From positions 4,127,001-4,191,000 of the forward strand of contig JABRWF010000005.1 of the NCBI GenBank assembly GCA_018343915.1: a stretch of DNA of 64,000 nucleotides. Reading direction: 5' to 3'. The stretch comes from Agroathelia rolfsii. Taxonomy: Eukaryota; Basidiomycota; Agaricomycetes; Amylocorticiales; Amylocorticiaceae. Position numbers and translations under genes: made by a program. The notes under the pieces were generated by a model. That model was not told the origin of the DNA, did no database searches, and saw nothing but the letters and a program-made list of their open reading frames with translations. Below are positions 25,785 to 36,808 of this stretch, in pieces (the stretch's first letter is position 1; each line of letters begins with the position of its first letter).

Positions 25785-27930
25785 ATGCCCTCCTCAAGGG
25801 CAACTGGCAATGTTTTGGCTCATAAGCCCGTGCGACTGTCTAAAGCCCAAAGCCGTGCTGCAGCCGTCGGTGGCTTGTATGCCAGCGGCGTGTCTTCAGG
25901 ACGCTCGTATGACCGTACCGACCCGTTCACAGCATTCAGTACACTTTTGTCTCTGGTAGGGTCCCTTCCCACGCGTAAAGGCGGAAATCAATTCAAATTC
26001 GCGCCAGAGGAATACGCGCTTGCGATTCATCTGCTCAACATCGTTGAGCCCTTCGTTAGCCTTGCACCCTCACTGAGAAGAACCTTTGTGCGTCAGCCGA
26101 CGGAAATATTGGATGCCATTGCCTTTCATTTGGATTCTAAGCACGACTTGCTCAACTTAGCCAAGACGTGCAAACGACTCCATTCCATCGTCTTCCCAAG
26201 GCACTTTGATTATCGCGTCATCAAATGTAAAGCTAGCTCCACACGGGTGTGGAACCATCTCCTTATCCATCGTTCACTGGCGCGTAATGTGCGTCACTTG
26301 GAAATTCTGGATGAAAGATCCTCGTTATCCTGCCTCGTTCCTGGGGGTATCCGAGAAAGAGATACAGAGTTGGAGAGCACGGACGACGAACTGCGCTTGC
26401 GCCCGAAACAGCTCCGTTCCTTTGTCAATGCAGTCAAGGGGATGACTGCTCTCAAAACCATCACTTGGGGATGCAATCATGCGCCGATTGAGATATCAGA
26501 GATATGGCCCTCTTTAGTTGAGTGTGGCACACTTCAGGAGGTATCGATTAGAGATAATTTTGCTTTCCATGCACCATCGGAGCAAAACAACGAAGATACT
26601 TCCGACGATGACAAGGACGAAGATCACCATGAAGTTTCTAAAAAATCAAAGATGGTAAGCCTTTTTCTATTTGTTGACATCAGTTAGGATGATAGCGAAC
26701 TGTTTTAACATTATAGTTGCCACACCTTACCACGTTATCCGTGTGTTCAACCCGGCATCCCTATGGCCTACCAAAACACCCGTCCCTCTCACGAGTTACC
26801 GCTCTCTTGCACGATGCGCCTCTTTTAACCTCACTAACTATTGACTTCGCCTCCCTTCGTCCCAACCCGACTGCACTACACATGATACCCGGTGCAAATA
26901 ATCCAAACGGGTCGACGGTGCCTTCTATAGACTCGCTCTTCCTTTTGACAAGGTTCAAAAAACTCACGTCCCTCACGCTGAAGAACCTTGTCGTAGGTTC
27001 TGGAGAGGCGGCGAGAACATTCTTTTCAGCTCATGATGAACTGGAAAGTCTCACCCTTGAACTGAGTGGTGCAGGTATGAGATCAGGGGCATTGGAAATG
27101 TCTCCTGATAGCCTCCCCAGACTGAAAGAAATAAACGTATGTCTGAAATAAATCTACCGATGCTTCAAGTCTCACGCGTTGTCTTATTTCAGGCATCGAA
27201 AGAGATCATTCTTGCACTGTTATCGCCGTCCAAAGGCGGTCCCCATTCATCTATAGAAGACGATCCTGAGACAATCCATGTGCATACACGGCCACTGAAT
27301 ACCGTCAAAGGCTTCACATTATCCACCCCACCTCGAGACACCCTCTTTTTGTCCCTTCTTTCTCAGTATACTTCGACAATTCGTCGCATTGAGCTCACTT
27401 CACGTGGAGGCTGGGCGGATATTGAGGATATTCGACGAATGGCCGCCTGCGTCCCAGCACTAAAGCATCTGCACATCGGCACCAAACGGGGATCCAACAC
27501 TGGCCCCGGCGGAAGCAGCAACAGCAACGCCAAGTTAGGGCCTACAACCAATATCACGGACTGGGCGAGCACGCTGGCCATGATGCCCGAGCTGGAGACA
27601 TTCCATGGCGTCAAGTTCTTCTACGAGGTTTCCCCCGCGATCGTATCGTCTCATCACTATTCAGCGCATGCACCGGCCGGCCAGAATTCGTCTGCATCTT
27701 CTTCCATGAATCTTGGGCCGTCGGATAGGAGTCGCATGCGGAAGAATGACGAGGTGGCTAATACGCTTGGAAGGCGATGCGCACAGCTGCGTAGGTTGGA
27801 TCACTGGGAGGAAGGCTCAGGAAAGGTGGTCACTCTGGTTAGGGATGGTGGTGTCGGAAATGTCAATAACAGGGATGTGAGGATAGGATGGGAAGTCAAG
27901 CGCAGTCGGGTAGAGGGATCAAAGGTCTGA
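25785..27930 (+). CDS. F-box domain protein
   Basis: Three exons, 25785-26654, 26717-27136, 27193-27930; 675 residues. An F-box-like motif (about residues 105-150: RQPTEILDAIAFHL, DLLNLAKTCKRLHSIVFP, HFDYRVIKC) is followed by a long region of leucine-containing segments spaced like degenerate leucine-rich repeats (LPHLTTLSV, PLLTSLTIDF, KLTSLTLKNL, ELESLTLEL, LKHLHIGT). This is the usual architecture of the large agaricomycete F-box families, which feed substrates to SCF ubiquitin ligases. An acidic stretch (DTSDDDKDEDHH) sits just before intron 1. The substrate cannot be predicted. An upstream in-frame start is unlikely because stops precede 25785. Confidence 0.8.
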
Positions 27931-28521
27931 AAATATCCTGGTAGGTACGCATTGTGCCTGTAGGCCTTACGTCATATCATTCCTCGAAATATTTATGTCA
28001 TTCATGCCAGGAGTCCAGACAGCACCTTTATGGGCAAGATTTTGGAACCACATCAAAGCAGTACAGACAGCATCTTTGACAAGATTCGGAATCTTAATTA
28101 CATCGACAATGCAACATTCTGCCTCTTTCCCATCTTACCTAGACACGTTACCTTCCAATGCTACAGCATTGCTCTTCAACATTGTGTGTATATACGCAGA
28201 CCTCATGAAAATACTATTCTTCCAGCTGTATTTATTACTGTCCAAAACAGGTAACGCAATAATCCGACATGGCTGACTATCTATAAGCAGATAAGAACTC
28301 GTGTGATGCCCCTGAGGCCAATACCGCCTAATCTCACTATATGATTGCAACTTGAAACGAGATGGCCTCTTGAGCCGGATAGACACGAGGCCGATGACGC
28401 TTGACGGCGCCTTAGTAACCAAAAAGCACATATTCCGAACCATTCCATACTTTGCCTCTCTTCCGGGTTTCCCGCTCTCTGCCAGTAGCACTGGCAACTC
28501 GATTGGTGACGGACTAGCAAC
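27931..28521. other. intergenic, nothing seen
   Basis: 591 bp between the F-box and BTB genes, same orientation. Overlapping open frames on both strands lack family features. Confidence 0.5.
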
Positions 28522-29553
28522 ATGGGGGACTTGTATGAATACAAAGTGTCAGAGACTTGTACGTGGGTTTTCAATTTGATTATCTCAAGTGTACAAAAGT
28601 AACAGTATTTGGTTTCTTCAGTCCATGATGGATCGGCTGACCTTACGTTCCGGTCCTCTGACCACGTCCTGTTCAAGGTTCATAGTGCTAATCTCAGTGT
28701 GGTCTCTGAGGGATTTGTGGTCCCACACATGACGATATCGAAAGAGGAGTTTGCTGATCTACCCGAGAAGGCGGATACGCTGAATCTTCTCTTTGCATAC
28801 GCCTATCCCCGTGACCCACCAGAACTGGACAAGTATGAGCTCAGCGTTGTTGTGCGATTGGCAGAGGCTGTTTTCAAGTATCAAGTCTATCCGGCCAAGG
28901 CAGCATGCCTGCGTTCGTTGAGGTAAGGGGCAACAGCAGAAGTCGTCGTATTAGTATTAGTATTAACTGAAGAGTGTGATACAGCGAGCGAATCAGCGAA
29001 AGGCCTTTTGCCGTTCTTGCATTTGCCGTTCGACATCATTTAATAGAGTTACAGAACACGGCCGCCATCAAGAGCCTGGGGAAACCAGTTCATTTGCCAG
29101 TGAGCGCCGAAGTATTGGCTACATTTGTATGTCAACCACGAATAGCTGTCTTCATCACATTAGCATCAGCTGACTGGACCACTACTGGCATATCGCTGCC
29201 CTTTGGGATCTTGCATTTCACATAATGAACAGATCGAATATGAACGCAAGTGGACCGCTGCACGCGCGGAATCGCTTGAGCTGTATCCCTCGTCTGCGGA
29301 CTCTGTCTGGAGCTCACACGGTCGGTCATCTTGCGAGCAGTGGCCCGTTTACCACGCCTTCATGGTCCGCTGCCTCAAGGATTGTGCGCTGGAGGAGATT
29401 GGTGTGAACCGGGTAGCGTCTTCAACGCTCTCGCCGGCGTTGTGCTACAGCTGTGATAGGGCGACACTAGCGTGGTCGGAGAAGATCCGCAACCATATTG
29501 CAACCATACCAACGTTCCATGAGCTGTACAAGGAGGTGTTGGATAGAATCTGA
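28522..29553 (+). CDS. BTB/POZ domain protein
   Basis: Four exons, 28522-28558, 28622-28922, 28985-29126, 29170-29553; 287 residues. The N-terminal BTB fold is recognisable: FHDGSADLTFRSSDHVLFKVHSANL (as FHDGSADLTF then DHVLFKVHSANL, residues 13-37), a variable core, and AEAVFKYQVYPAKAACL. The C-terminal half (WSEKIRNHIATIPTFHELY near the end) contains paired Cys residues (YRCPLGSC; CEQW; RCLKDCALEE; LCYSCD) in a pattern seen in the expanded family of mushroom BTB proteins. Likely a protein-interaction or Cullin-3 adaptor type protein; partners unknown. Confidence 0.8.
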
Positions 29554-29976
29554 CAGTGCTCGATAGCACGACGACCCTGGCGGACATGCCAGTTGGTCTG
29601 GAGACTGGGCGACGATGACATATAATTTAGAACTGGTAGAGTAGTAGTAGTGGTATATGTGGTAAATTCGTAATTAGAGCAGACTGGTAACATTAGTTAC
29701 TTAATATTGAAACATTCATATTTTTTTAGGCATTTTGCTTGACGACTGGCACTGCAGGGAATATGACTAAATGCGGGGATAATAAGTGGGTATGACAGGG
29801 CCACAAAAGGCGAATTGCCATGCGTCTCATTGTCGGAAGTGAAAGCCTCCGCCGTCTATTCTCCCCATAGCACAACACACTTGCTCCTCTTCCTTGTATT
29901 ATTTGTCTTCTCCCTTTGTACCCAGCTACATCATTGGCACGACCTCCATTGCCTCCCCCCTACCCTCGAGCTTGAC
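29554..29976. other. intergenic with 5' region of CHS7
   Basis: 423 bp between two genes on the same strand. The second half is C/T-rich (about 29870-29970), as is common just upstream of fungal transcription starts. Confidence 0.45.
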
Positions 29977-31316
29977 ATGGTTCAGTTCGGTGACTTCTCC
30001 ACCCTGTGCTCCAATACTCCCTCTTATCCGTGGTGCAATCTCTTCTATCGTCAAGTCAGTCTTTGCTCCTCTTTCTTCCGCTTCGTCTGGCCAAAATTAC
30101 AACCAACCATGTGTCTAATCATCCATTGACTCACTTGTCCCATACCAGCTTCAAAATCACTCGCCATCAACCTTCACTGGAAGTTCAGCCGATCCCTCAT
30201 CTGCCCCTGTGGGGGTCAACATCTCCTGTGGGATCCCCAGGGCTGGACATGATGGCTCACTAGGGAACATTGCGAACATCGTTGTCTGCGCTTTGAGCAT
30301 AGTATTCACATTGGTCTTGATTGCTCTGACAAGTAGACGCAAGGCTGCCGTTGGTGCGCACCTCTCTCTCTCCCTCCATGGCGGTACTACAATCAATACC
30401 AACCCTATTTCCCTGCTACACAGGTCGAATTGAACTTCGGATCTTTCTCATTCTTTACCTCATTTCTCTTCCTCTTCAATTGATTACCACCGGATCCTTG
30501 CTGGAGCAAGGCTCAACTGCTTTGGTTGTTCTCACAGCCATACATGCTGGCATCGTTGCGGCCTTATTCTGGGCTCTGTTGGCGAACGGCCTCATTGCAA
30601 CACAGGTTGTTGAAGATGGTACCCCAAGTGCCATGATAGTACGTTGTCATTTATCCCCCTCTTTCAACGTAGGACCTAACAAAGCTCGTCATATAGCCTT
30701 ACTATGCCCTCGTCCTTGCCTTTTTCGCCGCTGTAACATACATATCGCTGGACGTCGCTCTAACGATTACTCACGAATTTGGACCATCCAATCCAGCAAA
30801 TGCTCTCCATAGTATCCCCCTTTTCGTCCTCACAAGCATCTGGCCGGCGGTGTGAGTTGTACCCGTTGGCACCTCATCTTCCTTGGGCGCTCATAATTAC
30901 CATTTTGGTCTATAGTGCAGCAATCTTATATCTGGTCTTGATGGCATACATTGTGCTAGGCGTTCTGAATGAAGTACGGCCAATGTGGTTTTACCTTCTC
31001 TCCGCAATACTTTTTGTACTCAGCCAACTGGCTTGGTTCCTCCTCGGGAAGACAATATGTAATGTATGTCTTCGTGTTTACTGCGCATCCATGGGTCGGT
31101 CAGCTTACAGGGTTTTTTTTCGATAGGGTTCTAATCAGAAGATCGATGGATCCTTTGTTGCTACGATTCTCGAGACTGCTTCCATAGGTGTCCTCTATCT
31201 TGCTTGGAGAAGCATAACAGAAGGTTCGTTTGTTTCATATATCGATAGACGCCACTAGTAATCTAACAATATTTCATGTCCACGCAGATACATGGGATGA
31301 AGGCTACTATCAATAA
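29977..31316 (+). CDS. CHS7: chitin synthase export chaperone
   Basis: ER membrane chaperone needed in the family for exit of class IV chitin synthase (Chs3). Seven exons: 29977-30054, 30149-30353, 30424-30638, 30697-30851, 30916-31063, 31127-31223, 31288-31316; 308 residues. It opens with MVQFGDFSTLCSNTP-YPWC, the family start motif. About seven hydrophobic segments follow (for example IVVCALSIVFTLVLIAL, IFLILYLISLPLQLI, ALFWALLANGLIA, FAAVTYISLDVAL, FYLLSAILFVLSQLAWFLL), with the conserved VEDGTP motif after the fourth. The C-terminus ends in TWDEGYYQ. Introns 4 (donor GTGAGT at 30852) and 6 are fixed by phase. Confidence 0.93.
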
Positions 31317-32044
31317 AAGCGGCAAACTGATGCTGATTTATAGTGCTGTTTCTCCCCTTTTTACGCCTTATTCACGTCCTCACTTTTTTTTTTTTTTTTT
31401 TTTTTTTAATACTCAATTACTGCTCGCCCCCGTTTTCAGTTTTCAAGATTGCTTGGATCGATCGTACATAAAATTTTCTAACCCCCCTTCTCTACTTTAT
31501 AGCGTCACCCAGTTACTCATTACATTCAATATCCAGTCCATTGCTTATGTGGTATACCTAACCCATGCGCTTGCAATAGGGTGTTGATTGTTTCTCGTAT
31601 ATGTTCTGATTGTTAGTATTCTGTCCCCCTGTTCTTGTTTTTTCTTTTTTTCTTCTAGTCCCAACTATCCCTCCTCCATCTTACTTTTCCTCTTTCGACT
31701 CCTGTTGTACTAGCTAAATGTTATTCCTCGGAACGAGCTTTTTTGATTATATTTCACGCTGGGCCTAGGAGGATTCACGCAATGATATCTCTCTGTGGCT
31801 TTCATTAATGTCATTACAATAACAACATAACAACAAACACTGAACACTTGGTGTCGGTATAAATCGTCCTGAGAAAATGTTCCCTTGTACAGTCTTGTTA
31901 GAGAACGAGGCAGGGTTGAGTGGTTGCGACAGCGGATACTCCACGACGCAAGTTCCAGCATCATGCTGCTTCAGATCTGCTCAGCGATCCATAGCTTGGT
32001 TCAACAACATATTAAAAAAAAACAGCGTACCTGACAACAATCGA
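31317..32044. other. convergent intergenic region with poly-T tract
   Basis: 728 bp between the 3' ends of CHS7 and VPS29. Contains a T25 run at 31384-31408 and other T-rich stretches; no coding signal. Both genes' terminators and polyadenylation sites should lie here. Confidence 0.6.
31384..31408. repeat. poly-T run (T25)
   Basis: 25 consecutive T, downstream of CHS7. Confidence 0.95.
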
Positions 32045-32887
32045 CTACCATCCTCCTCCCGATGGACTACTTGGTGCATTTTGCCCTCTCGCGGCGAGCA
32101 GATCCTCCGTCTCTTTTCTGTATTCCCGCTTCTCTACGCGCACTTCGCCGTCGATGAGTTGGTACACATAAGTGACAACAATTGGCCCTTGTATGTCCAT
32201 GAGGGCGAAAGAGGGTATGGGATCTCTGTGTCAACACAGACAAGGACGACGTCAGAGTTTCGGCATGGTAAAGATGCAGCAATCGGGATGGATAGGTATG
32301 TACATACCCATTGAATGCACCGGTCCAAGCACCAGTTGCAGATCCGGGGTTGACAAAGAACTTGCCGTCATGTTCTATGGCCTGGAAGCTGTGTCCAGTC
32401 AGTTCAACAATGTCCTAAGTGGCTGCTGCGGGGGACATCGTCAAAAGAAGAAGGCAAACAAACCACCCACGTATGTGTATGTCCTGAGAGTAGAATGTCC
32501 ACATCCATCTGTCTTGCAATAGCAGCTAACGAGTCCAAGTCGCCGGTGGGTATACACTGGTGCCCGTGGATGATGCCGATCCGGATGGGTGGATGTACGA
32601 TTGTAGCTGACATTGGGAATGATGCGCCCTGGACAACACAGGTGCTACCATTAGCTTGGATTAGTACATTCGGTATAATAGCGACAAACTTCGTCAAAGT
32701 CGCCCTTGACGACATGAACATCATTGGATATCGTCCTGAGATAGTCGTATGTCTCCTTGTCGCAGACGTTGCCTGTGCATAGTATCTGCGATATCTTGCC
32801 AGGCACAAGGAGTTTCTTGAATTTGGCGGGTAGGTCATGTACCCGGTGAGGGATGTGAAAGTCGCCTATAATAAGGACCAGAACCAT
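32045..32887 (-). CDS. VPS29: retromer subunit Vps29
   Basis: Scaffold subunit of retromer (endosome-to-Golgi sorting) with a metallophosphoesterase fold. Four exons: 32690-32887, 32471-32628, 32308-32388, 32045-32225; 205 residues against about 180 in animals. Family blocks: [112 protein letters not shown]. Asp and His in GDFH plus HGH and GHTH are the metal-site positions. The extra length is a C-terminal tail ending SSPSGGGW. Head-to-head with MDM35. Confidence 0.95.
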
Positions 32888-33141
32888 GGTGGGAGCGTTC
32901 TTGCTGGTACTTCACTGGCAGTAACTGCACAGTCTTGTAACACTGCTTGATCCAATTCACTGCTCCGCTCGCTCCGGGCCGGCCACTGTGTGACATACTC
33001 AGGCGTGATTCTCAGTGACGCCGTCACGACGCGCAATAGACTGCCATGCATGGCAATCATCTTGACGTTAAAGCTGGTCGAGTAGCTACTACTAGAGCTG
33101 CCATTTCTCCACCGTACATTCTTCTTTGATTGCTTGCAAAC
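32888..33141. promoter_or_regulatory. short divergent promoter VPS29/MDM35
   Basis: Only 254 bp separate the two start codons, so both promoters and 5' UTRs are packed here. No specific motif is claimed. Confidence 0.55.
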
Positions 33142-33535
33142 ATGTCATCAAGCCTAGCACCCAAATGCACACCTCTTAAACACGAATACGACACTTGCTT
33201 CAATGCCTGGTTTGAAGGATATCTAGAGCCTGCTGTCGCTGCTTCTACAAGTGTTGAAAAGCGAACGGCATACTCGAAGCAGAAGGCCGAGGAATTCGAC
33301 AAGAAATGCGGTGGTGTCTGGGAGAGTTATAAAGCTTGCGTCCAGGTTCGTAGTTATACCACTTGCAGTGCAATTATATTCTTAACTCGAAGTTTCTCTC
33401 ATTCTCTCTCTCCGATGATTACTGCAGAAAGCTGTCAAGGAGAAGGGATTAGACCAACTGCTTGTGCAGGCTCGAGACGAATATCCGTTAAAGGAGCCCC
33501 CATCCACCAATAATACGGGCAGTGGCCACGCATAA
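33142..33535 (+). CDS. MDM35: Mdm35/TRIAP1 family mitochondrial intermembrane-space protein
   Basis: Two exons (33142-33345, 33428-33535) encode 103 residues. Twin CX9C motifs, Cys9/Cys19 and Cys56/Cys66, define the Mia40-oxidised coiled-coil-helix fold. The surrounding sequence (KCTPLKHEYDTCFNAWF, WESYKACVQKAV.EKGL) is that of Mdm35, the partner that carries Ups1/PRELI lipid-transfer proteins between mitochondrial membranes. The intron lies directly after the second motif. The C-terminal 20 residues are Pro/Ser/Asn-rich and probably disordered. Confidence 0.93.
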
Positions 33536-34067
33536 AGCATAGTCACTTGTAACAACATTATGATACTATCGCCTTTAATAATTAAAATAACTTAATTCTC
33601 CACTCCATCACCTGAAAGTCCTTAGCTGAAAATTCAGGCATAGCACCCCTGTCAAGGACCAACTTTGAGTCTGTTGGTCGCCTCACTATGACGAGATACA
33701 TATAACACGGGCGTTCTTGGGTTCGCACATTGACAACCATAGCTCCTCCAATTACTGAGTGAGTGGCGTCGGAGAGGAAACGAGTGTTGCAAAAAATGCA
33801 TAAAACATTTGAGAGTGCGGCGTGTCCCAGTAAGTACATGAAAACCAGTTGGAAGAAGCCTCTATGTCAAATTCTTGAGGGAGAGGGTCAGTCATACGAC
33901 CAGGGGCCCAGCATCGTTCGCATTCGTCAGAGACTGAGGATTATGGGTGGCATAATAATGCCTAATAGATGTGTATTAAGGACAACACTCTGAGATATTT
34001 GCGAGTATGTAAGGCATGAAATAGACTGACATGGATGGGACCGACTTACAGCATAGGAATACAGCTA
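33536..34067. other. convergent intergenic, nothing seen
   Basis: 532 bp between the 3' ends of MDM35 and the L33 gene. A minus-strand open frame of 85 codons (33582-33839) has no recognisable family. Confidence 0.5.
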
Positions 34068-34364
34068 CTACTTTTTGGCCGTCTTTCTGCTTTCGACAAA
34101 CAGCACCCGACGTTTCACTGTAGAGAACATAACGGACATTGGAGCGCAATAGACCAGCACTAACAGATGTGTTACGGACCAGTTGGGTCATATTTGACCA
34201 TGCATAACCTTGGGCCTTGACGAACGCGCTGTGTAGTATAGAAATAGCCAGTCTGAGCGGTTGATATGAGACGAACAATGAGAGTCCTGGGTACGAAAAG
34301 CTTAGAAACAGAAGCTGGCTCGACTAGACAGAGATACGCACTTGGCCTTGGATTTGCCAGCCAT
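34068..34364 (-). CDS. mitochondrial ribosomal protein bL33m
   Basis: A 59-residue gene from three exons: 34342-34364, 34180-34286, 34068-34117. Phase-correct splicing gives MAGKSKAKTLIVRLIST, then AQTGYFYTTQRVRQGP, VKYDPTVKRRVLFVESRK and a final TAKK, the full bL33 fold with its conserved TGYFY and KYDP..KR.VLFVE blocks. As a large-subunit protein it belongs in mitochondrial ribosomes; the basic, import-compatible N-terminus fits. The exons are too short to stand out as open frames, and a longer overlapping minus-strand frame (33976-34278) is only a shadow. Confidence 0.92.
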
Positions 34365-35145
34365 GTCTAGTGGATGCCAGTAATATTGACGCTACTTCGT
34401 TAAGTGCTTGTTACTTCCGCGCTGCTGAGTGGTCGGACTTTGAAAACCAGAGTCTCTAGCGTTCAATTCAAAATGCGTACTTTTCCAGCTTGACTCTCGA
34501 GGATTGGCGCTGTTTATTACTTTGGTAGTTACATAGCTTATTGGGCCCTTCTGTTTGGATTTTAATTTCAGTCATCTGGAATATTTAATTGCTTACCCAA
34601 GCGATGAAAGTGGGTATCCTTAATGCCCACCAGCTGCGATTTTGATTATTATTTGGCTACGACCGTCAACTCTGGGTTCTATACGGCCAGATTACATAGC
34701 TGATACTAGGTATTTAACTCTCAAGCATATTTTCAAGCGCATTATCACTTAGTGGCACTATATGTTCAAGGGCCAAGGCACACCCCATGATCAAGAAGGC
34801 AGTACAACCAGATCTCATTACAGTTTCCCATAGGCAGACTCCGACTATTCGCTATGGGCACTTGATCGAATAGCATCTTATCATAACGGTAAGCTGTGGA
34901 TAGTGTAAGATTGGTTTGTCTTCGGAAGAAACTGTCCCGGATGTCATTCTTGCTTACGTTGCTCAGGCCGTGCCAAATCACAGCACCAATGTAATGCTAC
35001 CGATTACTGCCAGTGAACGAGGCTGTAAGATGAACTATTCGCCACAGCGATAACAAACAAGTTTCAATGCCTACTGTATAAATACGTGATGGTGATTTCG
35101 GTTAAAATATTTGCAGTACATTCAACGCCTATCTCCTGCACTGAC
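34365..35145. other. divergent intergenic, nothing seen
   Basis: 781 bp of AT-rich sequence between the L33 gene and the RTA1-like gene. A TATAAATAC stretch at about 35077-35085 lies about 60 bp before the RTA1-like ATG and is a plausible TATA element. Confidence 0.5.
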
Positions 35146-36456
35146 ATGTCTCTGTGTCGAAGCTTGCATTCCAGATTCTTTCTCCATTTGTTATGTCAAT
35201 GGCTACTTCTATACCCCCTAATAGTATATGCCTTAAAGAAGGTGTCACCTCCTACGGTGGATCCATATGCAGATCCAAAAGATGATCCACATAACCCTCT
35301 CCGATATATTGCCTCGAATACATTGACGGCGATTTCAACAAGTGTGTGACCTATGAACTGCATTTAACTAGTCATAGAAGAACTATGCACTGATGTTGAA
35401 TGGCAGGCTTGGTCCTCGTCGTATTGTTAACCCATTCTTGGTTCATGCGAAAATGGGGAGCGAAATGGATGCTAGTTATGTTGATTGGAGAGTTTTGTAC
35501 GTTCAAGTTTTCTTGTGTTTTTGACTCGATTCCGGATTGATGATTGACCAGCTTGTTTACAGTCTTTGCAGCTGGCCTATCGACTCGATTTTACTTGCAC
35601 TCTCACCCTGATAGCAAAAATGTTTTCATCGCCGAATATCTTTTAGTTGTGCTATCTGTAAGTTAATTTATAACAAGTTATGATAATCGGGATACTCAAG
35701 AAATGACACAGCCTTGTGGATTCATTGCAGCAGACTATGTTCTCCTTGGACGACTGGCGAGACATCTTGGATGCGATGAACATCTTCTTATCCCCTCTAA
35801 ACGCATCACCCTGGTATTCGTCGCCTCTGATCTCGCTACATTTGCAGTACAGGCTGTTGGAGCATCTGTAGCTGTTACATCAAATACAACGAGCCAGTTA
35901 AACCTTGGTGCGAACGTATGGGATCTACCTCTACTTCCAATAAATAAATATTTGATATTGACCGTAACTTGGCCTTAGATTTTTCTTGCAGGCTTGGTGC
36001 TTCAGCTTGCCTCTTTCTTGGTCTTCAACCTTGTATATGCTGTTTTCATATATCGTGTGCGCAACTTCCAACCGAAGATCTGGGAACAGGACCGCAGCAA
36101 ACCACGACTTCAGGACTGGAGGGCATTAGGAATAGCTCTCTCGATCAGTTGCATTGGCATCACAGTGATTGAAATTCTGCTATTGCATCGACATTGCGAC
36201 TAACACAGGCGTCTTTCTTCAGGTTCGTCTCATTTACCGTGTAGCAGAAGAGGCGCAAGGCTTTCATGGCTATCTTGCGGACTCAGAAGCTTTCTTCTAT
36301 GGCCTAGACACCCTCCCCTTGTTCATCGCAATCGCTGTTTACGTGCCATTCTGGCCAGGCAAGTACATCAGGCCTTTCTCGGGAGATGGTATGATTCCTT
36401 TAGGAAAGCCTATTCAGCCCTTCATCAATGGTAGACCCAGCGGCGGGGATAATTAG
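35146..36456 (+). CDS. RTA1-like integral membrane protein
   Basis: Seven-helix fungal membrane family (RTA1/RSB1) linked in yeast to long-chain-base export and drug or stress tolerance. Six exons: 35146-35341, 35407-35496, 35563-35657, 35712-35915, 35979-36164, 36223-36456; 334 residues. Hydrophobic segments alternate with short loops. Recognisable blocks are FIAADYVLLGRL, FVASDLATFAVQAVGAS, NIFLAGLVLQLASFLVFN, the charged RLIYRVAEEAQGFHGYL, and the following FFYGLDTLPLFIAIAVY. A hydrophobic N-terminal segment could be a signal anchor. The usual glycine-rich QGxGG block after SD is degenerate here (QAVGASVAV). Substrate unknown. Confidence 0.85.
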
Positions 36457-36808
36457 AACAAGTATAGGATAGCAATTAGGCAGCGAGTTGCAGGTTGCGT
36501 ACGTATTTTCTCATCATTTCAATGGACACATGTGTTAGACATCAATTTCTACTGTGTATGGCATTTATATCATTACGCATGCATTTTATTTTTATTTTAT
36601 TTTTGAATTCAAATGACAAGGACAACTTTCATAATCACTCAAGTCACCCTTGAGCGCATTGGATCTATTGACCTTTATGCGTACTAATACATTGGCCAGG
36701 TATTACTACATATAGGACTGATCTGCAAATTTTAACCCAGTAATTACTCATAAGTACTCAGGTAACGTCGCATCCTGTTGCTAAATACCAGCACACATGG
36801 GGAAAAAA
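36457..36808. other. convergent intergenic, nothing seen
   Basis: 352 bp between 3' ends of the RTA1-like and Kelch genes; includes TTTTATTTTTATTTTATTTT-type AT-rich sequence at about 36585-36605. Confidence 0.5.
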
